Program-made: the position numbers and the translations under genes | Assembly (NCBI RefSeq): GCF_008274585.1 | Contig: NZ_VTRT01000001.1 | Span: 1,178,001 to 1,242,000 of the forward strand | DNA: 64,000 nt | Source: Pedobacter sp. BS3 | GTDB taxonomy: Bacteria; Bacteroidota; Bacteroidia; Sphingobacteriales; Sphingobacteriaceae | Reading direction: 5' to 3' | Part shown: positions 61,094-64,000 of the stretch, piece by piece | How positions within the stretch are numbered: position 1 is the first letter of the stretch | Layout: every line of letters starts with the position of its first letter | The notes under the pieces: model-generated | Told to the model about the DNA's origin: nothing | Databases searched by the model: none | What the model saw: the letters and a program-made list of their open reading frames with translations, nothing else

Positions 61094-62470
61094 GTGAACC
61101 TTCAGGAACTGCATAAGTTAATTTCAGAAGGAGAGAATGATAAAGTTGAATTCAAAAGCAGCTTTAACATCGAAGCTATTGAAAGCCTGGTTGCTTTTGC
61201 CAATACCGGTGGCGGTAAGGTGCTGATAGGTATTCACAAGGGGACTGCGGTGGGTATTGATCTGAATACAGAAACTGTGCAAACCTGGGTCAACGAAATT
61301 AAAACCAAAACATCCCCCATGCTTATTCCTGATGTAGATGTTATAGCGACCGGGGCAAAAAAAGTTGTGGTTTTTATCATCCAGGAATATCCGGTCAAAC
61401 CGGTTTCGGTAAGGGGGAAATACTATAAGCGGGTAGCGAACTCCAATCACCTGCTTTCTACCTCCGAGGTAGTGAATATGCACCTGCAGACCTTTAATAC
61501 CAGTTGGGATTACCATCTCAATAATCAGTTTTCTATTGAAAGTATTTCACTGGAGAAAGTGCAACTGGCCATTGATACCATGAACCAGGCCGGAGGCCGT
61601 ACTCATGATGATCCGCTGACCTTTTTACTGAAAAATGATCTGGTGCGGGAAAGCGCTTTGACCAACGCGGCTTATTTATTATTCGCAAAAAGCGATTCGG
61701 TATTAACTACCATTGAATTAGGCCGGTTTCAGTCGGATATTATTATAAAGGATGCGGTTCGCACCAAAGCGGATATCCTGACCCAGGCAGAGCAGGTGTT
61801 GGATTTTGTCAGAAAGCACATAAACAAGGAAATTATTGTTACCGGGAATGCCCGGCATATCGAAAGATGGCAATATCCCCTGGAAGCCATTCGTGAAATT
61901 GTCCTGAACATGGTCGTCCACCGCGACTATCGCTCGGCCTCCGACGCCATCGTGAAAATATACGATCATAAAATAGAGTTTTATAACCCGGGGCGTTTGC
62001 CGGATAACATTACCGTAGAAGATCTGCTGACCAATAACTATAAATCAACGCCAAGAAATAAATTAATTGCCGATTTTTGTAAAAGTCTGGGCATTATTGA
62101 AAAATACGGTTCGGGAATAAAAAGAATTATTGATTATTTTGCAGGCGCCCGGTTGCCTATGCCCGAATTTAGAAATATTTCGGATGGGTTTATGGTAACG
62201 GTATCGGATGGATATCCGGAAACTGTGGAAGAAACTGTGGAAAAAACTGTGGAAGAAACTGTGGAAGAAACTGTGCCCCGTGATAAAGCGGTAGCGGTTA
62301 TACTGGATAGCATGGTTAATGATCCGCGTATAACCCAGGCACAGTTAATGGAAAAGACCGGGCTTTCCCGCCGGGGGATAGAGTGGCATATCGCCCGATT
62401 GAAACAAAAGGGCATGATAAAACGTATAGGCGCCACAAAGAACGGGTATTGGGAAGTGAAGGGAGGTTGA
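61094..62470 (+). CDS. AlbA_2 / HATPase regulator-like protein
   Basis: A 458-residue protein. An AlbA_2 (Schlafen-type) nucleic-acid domain is at about 1-130 ('KVEFKSSFNIEAIESLVAFA', 'NTGGGKVLIGIHKG'). A GHKL-like ATPase domain is at about 255-345 ('IREIVLNMVVHRDYRSASDA', 'IEKYGSGIKRI'). A spacer of ETVEETVEKTVEETVE residues (12-bp repeats, 62219-62275) is followed by a winged helix ('MEKTGLSRRGIEWHIARLKQ'). Family members are called transcriptional regulators or ATP-binding proteins; role unknown. The start is GTG. Its stop runs into a repeat array (GGAGGTTGAGGTTG). It sits between the exporter and chain-length genes, not clearly part of their function. Confidence 0.8.
   Translation: MNLQELHKLISEGENDKVEFKSSFNIEAIESLVAFANTGGGKVLIGIHKGTAVGIDLNTETVQTWVNEIKTKTSPMLIPDVDVIATGAKKVVVFIIQEYPVKPVSVRGKYYKRVANSNHLLSTSEVVNMHLQTFNTSWDYHLNNQFSIESISLEKVQLAIDTMNQAGGRTHDDPLTFLLKNDLVRESALTNAAYLLFAKSDSVLTTIELGRFQSDIIIKDAVRTKADILTQAEQVLDFVRKHINKEIIVTGNARHIERWQYPLEAIREIVLNMVVHRDYRSASDAIVKIYDHKIEFYNPGRLPDNITVEDLLTNNYKSTPRNKLIADFCKSLGIIEKYGSGIKRIIDYFAGARLPMPEFRNISDGFMVTVSDGYPETVEETVEKTVEETVEETVPRDKAVAVILDSMVNDPRITQAQLMEKTGLSRRGIEWHIARLKQKGMIKRIGATKNGYWEVKGG
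62219..62275 (+). repeat. Five 12-bp tandem repeats (GAAACTGTGGAA) in the AlbA_2 gene
   Basis: Nearly exact units of 12 bp, encoding ETVE / KTVE. Because the unit is a multiple of three, gain or loss keeps the frame and would change only the linker between ATPase and winged-helix domains. Confidence 0.85.
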
Positions 62471-63081
62471 GGTTGAAAATGAGGCTAAGGCTAAGGTTGA
62501 GGTTGAGAAGGTTATAGGGTTATGAGGTTATAGGTTTATAACCAACGGGAAACGACAAAGATAAGGTTGAGGTTGAGAAGGTTATGAGGTTGAGGGGTTA
62601 CGGGCTAACAGCCAACGGCTAACGACCAACAGCCAACATAAGGTTGAGAAGGTTATAGGGTGATAAGGTTATGAGTTGATGAGGTTATAGGTTTATGACA
62701 GACGACCAACGACAGACAAGCAACAACAAACGGATAACGAAAAGGTAACATTTATCAGAGCCTGGTGATATATAAATGAGGAAAGGCTTTAAATAAGAAC
62801 GTGAAACGGCTCCCTCTCCTTTGGAGAGGGCTGGGGTGAGGCTGACAAACGAACAACGAAAACGCAATAGGCTGAGGATAAGGATAAGGAGGTTATAGGG
62901 TTATAAGTTTAGAAGGTTATATGATCTAACGAAAGACAAGCTTTTTGTCATGCTGATCCCGAGATATTCGGGAGAAGCATCTCCGGGTTAGGCCAAGGCC
63001 GCCCCGCGAATAACGAAAGACGAGTGACGAAAACGAAATAGGTTGAGTATAAGGTTAAGAAGTTGATAAGGTTATAAGTTT
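62471..63081. repeat. Oligomer array and palindromes before the Wzz-like gene
   Basis: No gene. Many copies of GAGGTTATAGGTTTATAACC, AAGGTTGAGAAGG, ACGACCAACGACAGACAAGC and ACGAAAGACGAGTGACGAAA. One CTCCCTCTCCTTTGGAGAGG-gctggggtgagg copy lies at 62810-62841 and a GTCATGCTGATCCCGAGATA element at about 62947-62985. The array continues past the next start codon. Confidence 0.7.
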
Positions 63082-64000
63082 ATGAACGAACGACAAGACA
63101 AACCGCAAACAACTCCCTCCCTTAGGGAGAGTTGGGGTGGGCCGAACAACGAACAACGAACATATCCCGATGATGAGATCTCCCTAAAGGAGCTCATTCT
63201 GAAGCTCAGAGAATGGTACCGTTATCTCCTGAGTAAATGGAAACCCATTGTACTGGCCGGTATCCTGGGCGGAGTATTAGGATTAACGTATGCATGGTTA
63301 AAAAAGCCTGTCTATACCGCTACCACCACCTTTGTATTAGAAGATGAAAAAGGAGGCGGAGGATTAAGCCAGTACATGGGCCTTGCGGCTATGGTAGGTA
63401 TTGATCTGGGTGGGAGCGGCGGTGGTATTTTCCAGGGGGATAATATCATGGAATTGTACAAATCACGTACCATGCTGCAGAAGACGTTGCTTACCGAAGC
63501 TGATTTTAATGGCAGGAAGCAATTGCTGATCGACCGTTTTGTAGAATTTAATGAATTACGTAAGGGTTGGGATAAAAAGAAAGAATTAAAAAATATTCAG
63601 TTTACCGGTGATCCGGCCAGGTTTTCTATCAAGCAGGATAGCCTGGTTGGTGAGATCGTTAAATCAATTAATAAAAATTATCTCACAGTAAGTAAGCCGG
63701 ATAAAAAATTAAGCATTATCAAAGTAGAGGTAAAGGCAAAAGACGAATTATTTGCTAAACAATTTACCGATCAACTGGTTGCTAACGTGAATAATTTTTA
63801 CGTGCAAACCAAAACTAAAAAGGCGATGGAAAACCTGGCAATTTTACAGCATCAAACCGATTCGGTACGGCGGGAATTAAACTCAGCAATCGGTGGAGTT
63901 GCCATTTCGATAGACGCTAACCCCAACGCCAACCCGGCCCGCCAGGTATTACGGGTGCCTTCGCAACGCCGTACGGTAGATATACAGGCCAATACGGCTA
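63082..64000 (+). CDS. Wzz-like polysaccharide chain-length determinant, N-terminal part (runs off the right edge)
   Basis: At least 306 residues, continuing past the edge. About residues 33-60 ('ISLKELILKLREWYRYLL', 'KWKPIVLAGILGGVLGLTYA') begin the Wzz domain with its first membrane helix. 'VYTATTTFVLEDEKGGGGLS' is the typical entry to the periplasmic part. The Gly-rich 'GVDLGGSGGGIFQGDN'-like loop follows, then a coiled helix ('AMENLAILQHQTDSVRREL'). It sets chain length together with the Wza-like exporter upstream. The first ~27 residues (MNERQDKPQTTPSLRESWGG and on) are translation of the repeat array, including a whole palindromic element at 63109-63143. No other Met precedes the domain. 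Confidence 0.85.
   Translation, partial: MNERQDKPQTTPSLRESWGGPNNEQRTYPDDEISLKELILKLREWYRYLLSKWKPIVLAGILGGVLGLTYAWLKKPVYTATTTFVLEDEKGGGGLSQYMGLAAMVGIDLGGSGGGIFQGDNIMELYKSRTMLQKTLLTEADFNGRKQLLIDRFVEFNELRKGWDKKKELKNIQFTGDPARFSIKQDSLVGEIVKSINKNYLTVSKPDKKLSIIKVEVKAKDELFAKQFTDQLVANVNNFYVQTKTKKAMENLAILQHQTDSVRRELNSAIGGVAISIDANPNANPARQVLRVPSQRRTVDIQANTA
63109..63143 (+). repeat. Dispersed CTCCC/GGGTGGG element inside the Wzz-like gene
   Basis: ACTCCCTCCCTTAGGGAGAG-ttggggtgggccg, read in frame as TPSLRESWGGP at the N-terminus of the Wzz-like protein. Oligomer units ACGAACGACAAGAC before it and AACAACGAACAACGAAC after it complete the repeat tract. Confidence 0.75.

Noticed and set aside
62471-63081. 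Repeated units as a possible CRISPR array
   Set aside because: Unit lengths vary, there is no constant repeat and no unique spacers of fixed size, and no cas genes are in the window.
1-64000. tRNA, rRNA or riboswitch genes
   Set aside because: No cloverleaf-like T-loop sequences (GGTTCGAATCC type), no rRNA motifs and no recognisable riboswitch cores were found by eye; a covariance search would be decisive.

Overview
The window looks like chromosomal DNA of a soil or plant-associated Bacteroidetes of the Sphingobacteriaceae type (Mucilaginibacter/Pedobacter-like; the genus is an inference). The signs are a type IX secretion (T9SS) C-terminal sorting domain, TAnnTTTG -7 promoter elements with few Shine-Dalgarno sequences, a GRP-type sugar transporter, FG-GAP and DUF4468-type proteins, and many GH/sulfatase-type carbohydrate genes. 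Base composition is moderate, with one strikingly AT-rich gap near 17.0-17.6 kb. No rRNA, tRNA or CRISPR array was seen.

Layout. 0-7.7 kb: the 5' end of truA (minus strand), an AraC-type regulator and a giant T9SS-exported beta-helix adhesin. 7.8-12.6 kb: a TonB-dependent receptor convergent with a YfiR-like periplasmic protein and a CHASE8-HAMP-PAS-PAS histidine kinase, a plausible sensing module. 12.9-22.5 kb: DUF58, DUF4468, a porin with the ammonium transporter amtB, fabG, a YkuK-like protein, SprT-like protease, a flavin monooxygenase, an antitoxin with a decayed PIN toxin, and a DsbA-like oxidoreductase. 22.7-36.7 kb: a clan GH-A hydrolase, a glycosyltransferase, a lipoprotein, dnaX, ppsA, an AraC regulator and two tandem FG-GAP proteins. 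37-43 kb is a worn region: a frameshifted PIN toxin with an intact antitoxin, a small protein plus ferritin behind a possible iron-responsive promoter, a glycosidase and a sulfatase fragment that meet head to head at a rearrangement scar, a REP-associated transposase, a frameshifted membrane gene and a MITE-like element. 43.3-48.6 kb: a ribose-salvage operon (sugar transporter, secreted ADP-ribosylglycohydrolase, ribokinase) divergent from a helical protein of unknown function. 48.7-64 kb: an exopolysaccharide locus (rfbD, rfbA, a set matching UDP-diacetamido-uronic acid synthesis, gmd, Wza-like exporter, Wzz-like chain-length protein) interrupted by two nucleotidyltransferase-based toxin-antitoxin-like pairs and an AlbA_2/ATPase regulator.

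The most unusual feature is the intergenic DNA. Several families of short palindromic elements and long, degenerate oligomer arrays (variations on GGTTATAAGTTTATGA and ACGAACAACGA) fill the gaps between genes. In several places they lie inside or run directly into reading frames: twice inside the adhesin, once as a perfect 30-bp palindrome inside the transposase gene, and at the N-termini of the Wzz-like protein and a nucleotidyltransferase. Some ORF ends appear to be built from repeat DNA. The palindrome inside the transposase shares its ends with one inside the adhesin, suggesting that this transposase mobilises that family.
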